Shown in pieces: positions 1 to 11,136 of a DNA stretch of 64,000 bases; position 1 is the stretch's first letter; each line of letters begins with the position of its first letter. The notes beneath the pieces were generated by a model. It searched no databases and was not told the DNA's origin. It saw only the letters and a program-made list of their open reading frames with translations. A program made the translations under genes and the position numbers. Origin of the DNA: Gymnorhina tibicen (Eukaryota; Chordata; Aves; Passeriformes; Artamidae); NCBI GenBank assembly GCA_013399875.1, contig VXAZ01001682.1, forward strand, positions 744,001 through 808,000, in the 5' to 3' direction.

Positions 1-9
1 CAGGCATGT
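1..9 (-). CDS. TRAPPC9: Possible first 9 nt of the next TRAPPC9 exon
   Basis: If the AC at 10-11 is the U12 acceptor, the minus strand from base 9 reads ACA TGC CTG (Thr-Cys-Leu) in phase 0, continuing from ...CWKI of exon B. From memory, mammalian TRAPPC9 has Pro-Ser-Leu-Lys at this point. Thr-Cys-Leu could differ from that by one base in each of the first two codons. Only three codons are in the window, so this is tentative. An alternative acceptor two bases further on would give Met-Pro. Confidence 0.4.
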
Positions 10-29
10 GTTCCATCATAATTAAGGAA
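10..29 (-). other. TRAPPC9: Candidate U12 branch point and AC acceptor
   Basis: On the minus strand, bases 29-21 read TTCCTTAAT, which fits the U12 branch consensus TTCCTTRAY. The branch A would be at base 22. An AC dinucleotide follows with its C at base 10, a 12-nt spacing typical of U12 introns. I saw no other exact match to the branch motif between bases 1 and 7784. The partner donor is the ATATCCTTT site at 7784. The call remains provisional because the exon body lies outside the window. Confidence 0.42.
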
Positions 30-1015
30 TAAGTTCCTAGTCAGATTTATCAAGATTTCAACCAACTACTCCAAAAGTACTGGAACCATGGTCCTCAAAA
101 ATACATCAAAAAGTAAAAGAATATCTGAGCTTTTATGAACAGCTTCTAAATGTGATCAGTCTGATTGCTGAAGTATATATTCACCTGTGTCAGTTAAAAG
201 AAAATTAACAAGCAGTGCAGATAACTAATTTCCACCATAGGACATAATCTTGCAGGGTCTCCAGAAGGTTTAAAGAAAAGTCTTGAAAGCTCAGAACAAA
301 AGCAGATCTAACAGTGATTGAGACTCAAGAGCTCAGAGATGATAGAAGAGGAAAATCAATACCAAGTACAGGATTCTTGACATTATTTTTTAAAATATTC
401 TCATTATGCCCTGAAAAATGTCATAAATAGCACCTTTTTTTTCTCCTAAAGAGACCACAAATAAAGAATTCACAAACCCCAAAGAGTCTGAAAGCTGTAA
501 ACACCATTAAAGAAAAGCATCTATTTGGAAAACTGAAGGCAGCAGAATATCACCTTAGAAGAGCACTGCTGTTAAAAAATAAGACTCAGAACACCAACAC
601 AACTCAATAATTTCCATAAAACACACTAGAGGGTAGAGAATAATTTGAATTACTTCACAGAAACAGCAGATAAATAATTCTGTTATCACATCTTTAATCT
701 AAGGGCTGTAAGTGAGAGAAAACACTAATAAAAAGGCAGTATTTAAAAGATGCTTTAAAACAGAGTGGCTGCCATTAACTGTAACATTAAACTAACTTTA
801 CTGTAATTTACTTACAACAGACTCACAGTGGTGCCTGGAATATTACAAATTTTCACTGTTTAAGGCTTCATGGAAAGCTTAATGTCTCAAATAACACTGT
901 AAAATTACTATAAAACAGGTGATTCTCCATTCTTTATCGTTGGTAAATGCTGCCAAAGCAGATCCACGTATTCAGATGCAGAACATTCCCCCTGGACCAT
1001 AAAACCATGGGAGGC

Positions 1016-1528
1016 AGTGAAGCACATCTGGGGTGCTGTGTCCGTTTAGGGCTCCTCAGGACAGGAGAGACATGGAGCTCCCGGAGCAGGGCCGGTGGAG
1101 GACAAGAAAATATGATTAAAGGACTGGAGCACCTCTCTTACGAGGAAAGGCTGAGGGAGCTGGGCCTGTTCAGCCTCAAGGAGAGACACCTGAGAGGGGC
1201 CCTCATCCCTGTCTGTCAGTGTCTGCAGGGAGGGCTCAGAGCAGGGACCAGGCTCTGCTCCTCGTGCCCAACAATGGGACAAGAGGAACAGGCATCAATT
1301 CATGCCCAGGAAGTTCCACCTGGACATGAGGAAGAACTTCATTCCTGTGGCATGACCAAGCCCTGAACAGATGGTGCAGAGAAGGTGTGGACTCTCTTTC
1401 ACTGGAGATATTCCAGTACTGTCTGGACGCAATCTGTGCCCTGTGCTCTGGGATGGCCCTGCCCTGAACAGGGAGGTTGGATCAGATGACCTCACTGTGG
1501 TCCCTTCCAGCCTGACCCATTCTGTGAC
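1016..1528 (+). mobile_element. CR1 LINE 3' fragment
   Basis: About 510 bp resembling the CR1 3' region. It includes the block around GGTGCTGTGTCC, the segment ACTGGAGCACCTCTCTTACG followed by AGGAAAGGCTGAGGGAGCTG, the ACATGAGGAAGAACTTCATT block and the tail TTCCAGCCTGACCCATTCTG. It is 5'-truncated, as most CR1 insertions are, and has no coding capacity. Confidence 0.88.
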
Positions 1529-4039
1529 ACTACTGGTGGTTTTCTGGTTACACGTTTAAGAAAAAAATTAGTAATCAAACTGAATGGCTCTTTGCAAAAG
1601 CTAAAAAATGTAAAAAAACCCCCAAACAACAAAAACCAACCAAACAACAAAAAAAGAAACTCACCAGGAAAACCCACAAACTGATTAACAGAGAAAATTA
1701 TGTAATATCCCAAAAGGAGTTTAAGCTTTTACTGCCAAAATTTTTGGATAAATAAATTTCCTTATTCCATCACAAGCACCAAGCTTATTTTTAGCACACT
1801 GCTTATTGTCATCTTGTGGCAAAATAAATTCTAGACAGGAAATAGCTCGGTGAGTGTTATTGTATATTAATCTGGAGACTCAGGGTCTTATTTGTTTATT
1901 TGCCAAACAAATTGATGATATTAGTTTATCTTAGATACATGGCCATGGATTGTAAAACTGATGAGAAATTTCAGTTTTCTCAATTTGTAATTCTGTGTGA
2001 AAGAAAAATGTAGCATTTAAATGGTTAGGCCATGCACAGATTATTTGACTCATGTATTCAGAAAATAAATTGCATTTGTCTAATGAGATCATTGAATAAA
2101 GCAGCAGAAGGGAGTCTGGTGGCAAAGGAGGGAAAGGCAAGGTTGAGATGCAACCAAAGAAGTGGACTTGTTGAAACATAAAGCAACAAACACATAAAGG
2201 AATTATGTGTTCACATGGACCTACAGAGGGATCTGGATCATGGAATTCCGTATCACTGATCTTTGTCTCCTGACTATATTATCAGACAACTACATAAAAT
2301 TGTTCATTGTAGGACAAATACGAAACTGAAAATTGCAACGAACTCATTACCTCGGAGATGCAGAGTGACCAAAATACGTGGTAAGAAAATACCAAAGGAA
2401 CGAGAGAGAAAAGCTGAACTCCACAGTTCACCTAAGACAAAGCCTTTAGAAGTTAATGAAAGCAAAGGAGTTGAACAGGGGTTGCCAAGATACCCTTTTA
2501 TTCTTAGCTCAAAGTCAAAGCTGACAAAAGACACAAGTGTAAGATCTAGGATTTAAAATTCATTGAAAAAGACTGCCCAGATAAACAGGAGTACAGACTG
2601 CCACGGTGAAGTTTGACCTTGCAGAATCTATCTGCTTAACCAAATCTCCACACATACTGCTGAGGTCTCGCTGCCATCACAAACCTGCTCTTCTGTAGGA
2701 GCCAGATTGCTGACCCAGGCCTCATTTCCTAAAGTTAAATCTTTGTTATTAACAACACAGGCATCAGCCAGAACTCAAACAGTTGACTTCCAGCTTCCAG
2801 CACAACAATTCATATTTAACTGTTTAAGATATTTTCATCTGCACAATCAAATAAGCCTCAGTGGGGGCCTCAGAGCCAACAAACACACAATTACCAGATG
2901 CTGTTAAAAAAAAAAAAAACAAAGAAAACCAAACAACCTAAAAACCTAATTTTTCACAGCTGACAGCATTATTTCACGTTCCTGTAGCAACAGATACAAT
3001 ATGATATAAAACTGTTTCATACCAAAAACCTAAATGACAGTCAAATGAACCAGTTATTTCCCCAGGGGAAACTTTGGTCTTTTACACTCTCTGGATTGCC
3101 TCATGCATAGCTGGGTACTCATAACTAGAACACAGTCTGTTATCTAAAACCTCCTGCTCAAAAAGACAATAGGTTTTAAAAAATGGCTTCTATCTGGAAG
3201 TTACTCTTTTTTTTCCCCACAGCATTCCACATCTTGCATCCTAAAAAAAAATATTTTCAATACATATGTCCTTTGCAAATAAATGCAGGTGGGAGAAGGC
3301 ACATAATCATAAAAAACAGCAAATGTTCACAGGGAAGAATTATACTAATTAAAAATAAATTTGCATGATTTGCACATTTTACTTACAGCAGTTGCCTTAT
3401 TCATATTTTAAGCTTTCTGCTTGATTATTATTGTGGTACTTTATTATTAAAACTAATTATATGCAGTTATTTAGGGTCTTAAAGAATAGCTATTTTTGCA
3501 AACAATTGCTGTTTCTAAGATGCTGCATGGAAATGTAAGGAAACCTTTTGCTGATGTACAGAAGTTCCACAAGATGTAATATGCTCATAACAGAAGATTC
3601 ATAATTATGATCAAGACAAAGTCATCAAAAGCTGAATAGACACAGAAAAGTGATTTTCAATAAGAGTTATCAGTGATTTGCTGTCAAGAAAATGAGATGA
3701 CTCAAGGTTCTGTCTGATAGATAATAATTTAAAAATCCTGACTGGCTGCTTAGATGATGAAATACAAAAACATTCATAATTTTTGTGGATTTGGAAAAAA
3801 TGTCAGTGTTCACAAACCTAATAAATGAAGATCACTTAGATGAAAAAAGTACAAGTTCCAAGTATCACCCTAGAAGGAATCAACAAATCTATAAATGAAA
3901 GTTGGGAATAATAATTCAGTCAGTTACGCTGGACCACATGCAGAAAAAGAAACAAACCAGACAACAGAATTAAAGAATAGTTCTCAGAGAAAACATCATC
4001 TCTGAAACCCAGAAGGTACAATTTTCTTCTGTGAGAAAC

Positions 4040-4130
4040 CTCACCTGCAGTATTGCCTCCAGCTTTGGATCCCACATACTGAGAAAAATAGAGCTGCACT
4101 GCAGAACAACATCAGCAATATGACTGAAAG
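4040..4130 (+). mobile_element. Degraded CR1 fragment
   Basis: The stretch with CTGCAGTATTGCCTCCAGCT and the following GAG...GAGCTGCA... resembles the CR1 segment just after ORF2 (tgc(a/c)tccagctctggg...). It is short and diverged. It explains a spurious minus-strand exon-like pattern here. Confidence 0.5.
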
Positions 4131-4571
4131 AAAATGTGCTTTGAAAGAAATTTTGGCAATTAGGTTTATGGAAAACAAAAAAACTGAGGAAGGGGCACAA
4201 AATACAATTCAAAAAATATAAGGAAACATTGCAAATAGGACAGACTTCCTATACATCACAGATATTAAGGCTGAAGTAAGAAAAAAGTCTAACTATTAGA
4301 AAAGTTAAAAATGGAACATAATATTTAAGGTGGCACTGGAAGTCTGTCTCACTTTTTCAAAGGCTGTTTGGGCCAGGTTTAGAATATTTTCAAGAAAATG
4401 ACCCCAAAGTATTATAGTCTCATTTCACTCAAATAGCAATTCCTTCACAGTACATTAGAAAATTTCTCCGTCTGCAATCAAACCTGGGGATAGCAGAAGA
4501 TACGGAAGGAAAAGGAGTTTACTTTTCAAAAGTCATTCTCTGACCCAGCCCTCTGCCCAGCTGCACAAATC

Positions 4572-4812
4572 ACAGAATAATTTATATTGAAAGGCAATTC
4601 CAGAGTCGCTGTCCAGCCCTGTGCTCAAAGCACGGAAAATACTGAAATTGCACCAGGTTGTTCAAGGCATTGTCCAGAATTTTTTAACGTCTTCAAAAAC
4701 AGCAATTTCACAGCACTTTTGGACAACCCATTCCAGTATCTGAGCACCCTCACTGTGAAAAGGAATTTTCCTAGTATCTAACTGGAATTTAACAGTCCCC
4801 TCGCGACACACC
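4572..4812 (-). mobile_element. CR1 3' UTR fragment, antisense
   Basis: Read on the plus strand, this is the reverse complement of CR1 3' sequence. It has the AGGTTGTTCAAGGCATTGTC block, CAACCCATTCCAGTATCTGA, CACCCTCACTGTGAAAAGGA and TTTTCCTAGTATCTAACTGG. It is well diverged, which suggests an old insertion. It directly abuts the ORF2 relic at 4820-5405 in the same orientation. Confidence 0.8.
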
Positions 4813-4819
4813 TTGCTTG

Positions 4820-5405
4820 AAGGGCCGGATGAACTTTGCTGATTGCTGTAACTCTCAGGCTTTGAGAAGGCTGCTCCTGGAGGCCCAGCAACTCCACTGG
4901 GCCAGCATCCTTTCCAATCCTGCCTTCCATGTCGCCAAAGTCTCCTCTGCTAAAGTAATTATTCTGCCACTTACTCTCCTCACTTCCCTCAGGATATTGA
5001 GCTCCACCTTCTCAGGACAACCGCAGCCAAGGCTGACATCAAACTTCCAACTGTCAGGGAGCAGATCCCACACAGCACATACCAAACCAAACCATCCAAC
5101 ACCTGAACACCAAAGCTGTCCTTAGAGTACTCCAGAAATAAGCTAACCTGCAACTGGAAGACTTCTTCCAGTTGTCAAAGGAAGAGTTCATCCAGCTTTG
5201 CTTCTTTGGGGGGTCTGTAACAAATGCACAGCTTCTAACTCTGTTGGATGATTCTGTCCTTGGTGAAAAAGCTTTCAATTGTCTCATGCTTCCTTTCCTA
5301 CTAATTCCCTGTGCACACTCTGACTTCCCCTCCACATGCTTTTGCAAGTGCTCGTGTAAGCATCTGACGTGGGCGTTGGATCACACCTCAGGGCAGATTC
5401 TGTGA
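4820..5405 (-). pseudogene. CR1 ORF2 endonuclease relic
   Basis: Minus-strand translation in two frames shows CR1 ORF2 apurinic-endonuclease sequence. The piece FVTDPPKKQSWMNSSF (5347-5054 frame) is followed, after a frameshift near 5085, by SLGCGCPEKVELNILREVRR (5085-4855 frame). The latter matches the end of the CR1 endonuclease domain before the reverse transcriptase. Intact elements carry a catalytic Ser-Asp-His just after SLGC; here the residues are Gly-Cys-Pro. The endonuclease is therefore dead. No reverse transcriptase domain follows, and the next sequence is CR1 3' UTR, so roughly the whole RT part is missing. In active elements this protein nicks target DNA to prime insertion. Confidence 0.78.
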
Positions 5406-5843
5406 TGTTAACTCACCTCAGCCCATCACTTTACCATGGCATGCACACAGTCAGGAGAGAAAAGTTACCTGGGGAGTTCAAAGTAGCTCAGAGATGATGG
5501 ATAACAAAGGGATCACTTGGTCCTACCATTCAAGAGACTTGCAAAAATGCCTCCCCTAGTAGGAAATATCAGTAACTCCACTCTTTTGTAATTTTGCAAA
5601 TACTTTTCCTCTCTTGGCTGCACTTAGGCTGACTCCTGAAGGAAAACAAGGCTAATGCCAGCTGACCTATCCATCCATTTCTCTGCCTGTCTGTCCATCA
5701 GTATAAACTCTGCTGACCTGGGTCAAATTACTCTGATGGAGGAAAATACCTCAGAAACCAAGTTTGTTAAACTTAGCAGAACTGAGAGAAGAATATTTTT
5801 TTTAATTGACTGGTTCACATCTAAATGTTGCTGCAAGAAATAA

Positions 5844-6096
5844 AAGGATGAAGCCAGGGGAAGTTCAGGTTGGACATCAGGAAGAATTTCTCCATGGAAA
5901 GGACTGTCAAGCATTGGAAGGGGCTGCCCAGGGAGGTGGTGGAGTCACCATCCCCAGAGGTGTTCCAGAAAGGACTCAATGTGGCACTCAGTGCTGTGGT
6001 TCAGTTGACATAGTGGTGTTTAGCCGAAGTCTGGACTTGATGATTTTGGAGGTCTTTTGAGGTCTTTTCCACCAATAATGATTCTACAATTCCATG
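5844..6096 (+). mobile_element. CR1 LINE 3' fragment
   Basis: About 250 bp with TTCAGGTTGGACATCAGGAA, AGGGGCTGCCCAGGGAGGTG, GTGGAGTCACCATCCCCAGA and a tail ending GATTCTACAATTCCATGA. A short internal duplication (TTTTGAGGTC...) lies just before the tail. It is 5'-truncated. Confidence 0.9.
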
Positions 6097-6666
6097 AAAA
6101 AGACTAACTCTAGTTGGGACATGACACCTGGAAAAGAATGTACACGTTTCTTAAACATGTTAAGCACATGTGAAACTTGTTGCCTTTCAGTAATTAGATT
6201 AGTTTTAGATCCTGGAATAGAGAGAACAATCATAACAAGCATTAAAAACACAAACTAATGGTTGCACTAAATGTAACACACTGTTCTGCTGGTTTCTAAG
6301 GTACTGACTTTCGTGTCAGCCACAACGGTTTTGGGGTCGAAACTGGGGTTAAATCCAGAACACAGAATGGATGTAAACAGTGTTACCCGGCAACTGAAAT
6401 GAGTGAGGATGTATTTTTACACCTTGACAAAATGATTACAACTATGCACTCAATTCCAGGGTAAGAATTCATCTGTGTTATCATAGAATATTTATATCTT
6501 TCTATAACATGGACATTTTCTGAGTGAGTTCTGGTTAAATATTGACATTTTTGCATAAAAGGAGCTCTCTCTGAAATTTTGCTTGGGGAATCTGGACTGA
6601 ACCAGGCACTAGGAATCTCATCTATGTCTCAAGTCTTGCCTTTGACAAATCCTGCTCTGATTTAAT

Positions 6667-6870
6667 AATCACAGGATGGTTAAGTTTGGAAGGGACCACT
6701 GGAGGTCATCTGGTCCATCCCCCTGATCAAGCAGGGTCCCCAGACCACAGGATTGTGTGCAATACAGCCCTTGAGTATCTCCAGGAAAGGAGACTCCACA
6801 GCCTCTCTGGGCATCCTGTGCCAGTGCTCAGTCACCCTCACAGCAAAGAAGTTCTTCCTCACAATAATTA
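6667..6870 (-). mobile_element. CR1 LINE 3' fragment, antisense
   Basis: The reverse complement of a CR1 3' end: ATCACAGGATGGTTAAGTTT, then AAGGGACCACTGGAGGTCAT, GTCCATCCCCCTGATCAAGC, the CCTCTCTGGGCATCCTGTGC block and CACAGCAAAGAAGTTCTTCC. About 200 bp. One of the few copies in the same orientation as TRAPPC9. Confidence 0.9.
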
Positions 6871-7774
6871 GTAATGAAACATCATTTCAGATCACTGGAT
6901 AAAAGTACAATTAAAAGTACAAACAGATAAATCATGATTTGATTGCCACTCTTCTCTGATCTTCTGCCACCCCCTATCATGTGAATTTGAGGATGATCTG
7001 AGTGAAAAATATAAATCTCCTAGGAAGTGCTGAGTACCATCACATGGCTTGGGGGACTGTTTGCTGTACAGAATGTTTCCTGAAGAAAATCATGAGAAAG
7101 TGTATTTTTGACAAGCCAAGCACAAGATTTTTTTATAGAAATCACGAAATTTATAGCAACACCATTGGTTTATTTTAACTCTAAACTAAATGCAATTTCT
7201 TATTAATAATCATAAGGCAATATTTTACTGCATTTAGAATTATTGTGGGGATTTTATGTTTAGAATGACTAAGTCATCACACAAGCCCTGTCTAAGCCTT
7301 AAAAAGCTACCCAAGATTAGACACATTACTAAATCTATAAAGAGGACTTGGAAATAAATTATTCTAATATGTTCTGATTTACTCAAATTTAATTAAATAT
7401 ATGCAAACTCTCTAAATCCAGCTTCATGAATTTCTTCATGATTCAGTTACTCGGTGTGGGGGAGAATAGAACAATTTGACCCCATGAATCTACTACTCAT
7501 CAATCCTAACTACACTTCCTCAGTTCCCTAAAAGCTGGGAAAAACACACAGGATTTATGATATGCTCAGTGACTCAGAAAAAGCCATTATAGGATGACCC
7601 AAGCATCGCCTAAATAATATACAGCACAATTAACCTTAAACAGTCTATAATTATGATAAGCTTCATAGTTCTAATTACTTTTCTTTTCAGTAACACTGCC
7701 GTGAAGTGAGTTGAATTATAAAATAAAATGTATCAGAGGGCACCTATTTATATACTTTTAAAGCAAGTATTTAT

Positions 7775-7785
7775 GAAAGGATATA
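7775..7785 (-). other. TRAPPC9: U12-type AT-AC 5' splice site
   Basis: Immediately after the last exon B codon (ATT, Ile) the minus strand reads ATATCCTTTC. The minor-spliceosome consensus for AT-AC introns is ATATCCTTY, so the match is complete. No usable GT lies near the point where TRAPPC9 homology ends. The first downstream GT comes after an in-frame TAA. The sequence is seen directly; removal by the U12 machinery is inferred from the consensus. Confidence 0.87.
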
Positions 7786-7938
7786 ATTTTCCAGCAAATA
7801 TCCAGCTTGCTGTTAATCTCCAGACCTCTTGCTTGTTGCCTTTCTTCTTCCAGCTGCTTTGCATTCGCCAACTGTGCCCCATCAGCTGGGGATTCTGGGA
7901 AGCTCTCAAAATTGAACTTGTCCACTTGGATAGCCATG
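7785..7938 (-). CDS. TRAPPC9: TRAPPC9 coding exon B, followed by an AT-AC donor
   Basis: This is the TRAPPC9 exon that follows exon A. On the minus strand a strong pyrimidine tract ends in CTACAG. The exon is one base (C, completing Arg with CG of exon A) plus 51 codons. It starts [17 protein letters not shown], passes through an acidic/basic helix-like stretch ([13 protein letters not shown]) and ends SKLDICWKI. These motifs are diagnostic of the TRAPPC9 C-terminal region. There is no GT donor at the expected end. The coding match stops at ATT|ATATCCTTTC, a perfect U12 AT-AC 5' splice site, in phase 0. Reading on into the intron reaches a TAA after seven more codons (ISFHKYLL would be included), which argues against extension. 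The frame is short and carries no stop or frameshift, so the gene looks intact here. A longer minus-strand open frame over the same bases is only a shadow in another frame. Confidence 0.94.
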
Positions 7939-7978
7939 CTGTAGCAAGGGGAGAGAAAGAAAGAAAAAAAAAAACAAC
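7939..7978 (-). promoter_or_regulatory. TRAPPC9: 3' splice site of exon B with GAAA/A-rich-derived pyrimidine tract
   Basis: On the minus strand, about 36 nt of nearly pure pyrimidine (poly-T, then TTTC units, then CTCTCCCC) runs into TTGCTACAG. On the plus strand this is a GAAA/poly-A microsatellite at 7951-7974. The acceptor's polypyrimidine tract is therefore built from a simple repeat. Confidence 0.8.
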
Positions 7979-9329
7979 ATCATTCTCACTGATATTATTT
8001 CTGCAGAAACTGCAGACCACTGTGAGCACAGGCACTACAATATCAGTATATTGGTTTCAGTGGCACCCAGTCTGTAATTAATGATATATAAACCATATGG
8101 TTTATGCTACTGAAAACAGCAGTCTAAGCTTGTTGATGGTAAAACGTTTTACAAATCATCAATCAACATCTTAATGAGTTTGTGAGTGGTGCACAAGACA
8201 TTTATTTTGCAGTTGCAAGCAGATGACTTTATTGTGGTTCTGTAGAGGTTCACCTGCCTCCACTCTTGGTAAGTGAAAGCTCCTGGTGTGCTCAAGACTT
8301 GCTGAAAAAAGCAACAAGACTGGGCCAAAATCTGATGAATATACTATTTAAAGTCATTTATTAATACCAACCTATAAAAAGGAAAGCAGCATATTATATA
8401 TGAAAGCATCCCTGAAGTGAACTGTAACCACCTGGAGAGACCATTGGTTTCACAAGCCAACTTCCTCTTCCAACTTGCAAAACTCAGGAAGGAAAGACAA
8501 AATAACCACAGAAGTAGGGCCTTAATGTGGCCCTTGACTTTTTTTTAAGAAGACACTTCCCTCATGCTTTGTGCATCTTCATGAATTACAGACCATATTA
8601 TTTTCAATATCCCAGTATAATTCACTGGTAGTAAATGGTTAAATAATTGCTTTATTAAATGTACGGTAAGGCATAAAAGGTAATCAAATTAAATATAGTA
8701 CACTATAATGCATACTAAATACTGATATGTTAAATTAGAATCACTAATCTAATATAAAAGGGAATTTAGACCAGCTCACATCACATGAAATGTGGTTATG
8801 GAAGATCTAGTATACTATGCTGCCAAAACAGCTTTAATTTCCTGAATTGTCTGAAATAGAAAAATAATTAGGGAAGAATTAAAATATATTGCTCTTGCGA
8901 TGACTTTGCACTTAAGGACACCAAGCAACAGCTTAGAAAACCATTCAGGATGAAATGCAACTACAGACTGAGAAGGGGTCTGGGAAGGGCATTTCACAAG
9001 AACACAGGATTACTATTATCCTTTTATCTATTTCTCCATATAAAGAAGGAAACATATTCTATGAATGTTGCCAAAAGGAAAATACCAGTAACAAATGTCA
9101 ACAAGAAAGAGCTTTGAAATCCCTCCAGACCAGAAAAGATTTTCTATAATTCGCATTAATTTAAAAGACTCTTGACCCTAAAAAAACTGGGTGAAAATAC
9201 ATGGCAATTACAAGGAATAATCTAGAGCCTGTGAGGTTTCCTGGGGAAAGATGAATTCAGATAGACCTTATCAAGACTGAGCAAAAATTGACATCTGAGA
9301 AGAAGCTTCTAAAGTTCCCCCTTCACCAT

Positions 9330-9419
9330 TAGTGGAAGGTGTCCATGCCCATGCCAGGGGGTTGGAATTAAATGGCCTTTAAGGTCCCTTCCAACCCAAA
9401 GCACTCTATGATTTTATGA
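9330..9419 (+). mobile_element. CR1 3' tail
   Basis: About 90 bp holding TGGAAGGTGTCCATGCCCAT, GCCAGGGGGTTGGAATTAAA, AAGGTCCCTTCCAACCCAAA and a terminal CACTCTATGATTTTATGA. This is a severely 5'-truncated insertion. Confidence 0.9.
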
Positions 9420-11118
9420 CTAAAAAGTACAAATACAGCACCCAGGCCAAGGTTTCTGTAAGCTACCACTTCTGCAGCCTGCATCTTTGCTGATCCTCAC
9501 ATCCCAAAGGCGGAGGAATTAATCTGTTCCTCTCCAAGGGAGGGTTTTGTTTTGGCTATTTTTAATGCAGCAAGAGATCATTAGAAATTCTTCATTTGCA
9601 TGCAGAGTCCATCAAGTGCTAAGCATATTCAAAAGCTAAACATGAGCTACAAAAGAGGATCACAGGAACTGCCATAATCAAGCCAGAAATAAAGACCATA
9701 ATGAAAAACACCCAGATACAATCTGAAGAGTGGATTCTGAAAAAAAATTACCAGGCCTGAAACTATGACTAACAACATCAATTCTTACTGGCACTGAAGC
9801 ATGATTTGATTGTGCAAATGCAGGTTGGCTTTCCTGGATTTTGAACAGGCAATGCACGTGGAAGACACAACTGGAATATTTTGAATTTCATTGTCTTTGT
9901 TTCCGAGATCACTCCATCACTCTGTGGTACGTGAGCCGATGCAAACCCAGTACTTGATTTCTATGATATACACAATACTGCTTATATTCTCACAGAAATA
10001 CAGTTCGTTTCCTACAGCCATATTTTAAAAAATTGTCTTAGCTTCTAGACAGTCAGAAGTATTTAGAATCCATCTCCAAAGGGACCAAGGAAACAGTTCC
10101 CATCTAATTACTGTGTTGCATTTTCTAAGTGATTGATATTTGAGAAAAATATTCCTGCCTAACAATATTTAATATGCAACTGCAGGATTCAGATTGCATT
10201 CCTCTTTTGAAGGATCATTGCTGGCAATATGGTAATTTTTGTCTGAAAATTAAATATTCATGTAAACACTTTGCACCCCAACAGCCTCCAACAAATCCAC
10301 ATCAGCTTTAGGAATATAGCCTAGATTGCTCTTAACTGTTCATTGTGCATCTCTGCTTGAAGTAACTTTTATTAAGCTCTAAGTTATGGCAAACTTTAGT
10401 AAACAGGGCTCTCAGTACTCAGAGACTCTACTAAGTTTTCAAATCTTCTAACCATGTTTTTATTTATAATGTTTATACTGTATTTAGCACAGTGGCACCT
10501 CACGTCACATGAGAAGCTACAAAAACACCCACAACAACACACTTGCCAGCTAGAAAGTGAAGAGTCTGAGTAAAAGAGAACTACAGAGAGAAAAATATCA
10601 CACAAAACAGTACTATGAACACAGCTGTAGGTAGGATATATGAAAGCAATAAACAGAAATAAAATGTTTCAAGACTATAGTTCCTCTCAAAGTAAAGCAC
10701 AACAAAATTAAATCCTTGCCCTTTTTCTTAAACTTATCTGCCTTTTATCATCCATATTCCTCTTGTGCTAAAAATATTCATTTCAAGTTTTGTCTCTGCA
10801 TTTTTTATCTGTAACGTTGCTTCAGCCTATGGAACATGTAGTATATGGGAAGGCTTTGCACAAGAATCAAAACAAAAAAGAAATACCATAACCTAAATCA
10901 GTCATTCATCCTTAAAAACGTACCCCTACTCAAACCCAGCTTCTTCACTTTCTTTTTAAATATGAAGATTTCTCCCATCTCAAGAGATGCATTTCACCAG
11001 GGAGGTGTTAATGAGTGGACAAACAATTCCCAGAGCCAGTTGATGGAAGGAGAAAATGGTTAAGCTGGACAATGAATTACAATCACCAACTAAAAAAAGC
11101 ATCTTTTGCAACTTTTAA

Positions 11119-11136
11119 GTGATCTCTAGAGATCAC
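11119..11136. repeat. 18-bp perfect palindrome
   Basis: GTGATCTCTAGAGATCAC equals its own reverse complement. The symmetry ends at this length on both sides. A palindrome this long is expected about once in several windows of this size, so it may be chance. Confidence 0.6.

Larger units (their letters stand above)
10..7784 (-). other. TRAPPC9: Presumed U12 intron of TRAPPC9
   Basis: This is the sequence between the AT donor of exon B and the window's left edge, about 7.8 kb. It is AT-rich. Apart from the CR1 fragments listed separately (1016-1528, 4040-4130, 4572-5405, 5844-6096, 6667-6870) and A-rich runs, nothing is recognisable. Stretches 30-1015, 1529-4039 and 6871-7784 show no RNA gene or conserved coding frame. 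The left boundary depends on the tentative acceptor at 10-11. Confidence 0.6.

Noticed and set aside
4034..4080. Minus-strand exon-like pattern: pyrimidine tract with CTCAG, 34 nt, then CAG|GTGAGG
   Set aside because: The segment matches diverged CR1 sequence on the plus strand, so the splice-like signals are incidental.
7748..8035. 95-codon minus-strand frame over exon B
   Set aside because: It is a different frame from the TRAPPC9 reading and runs through the acceptor microsatellite. It is a shadow.
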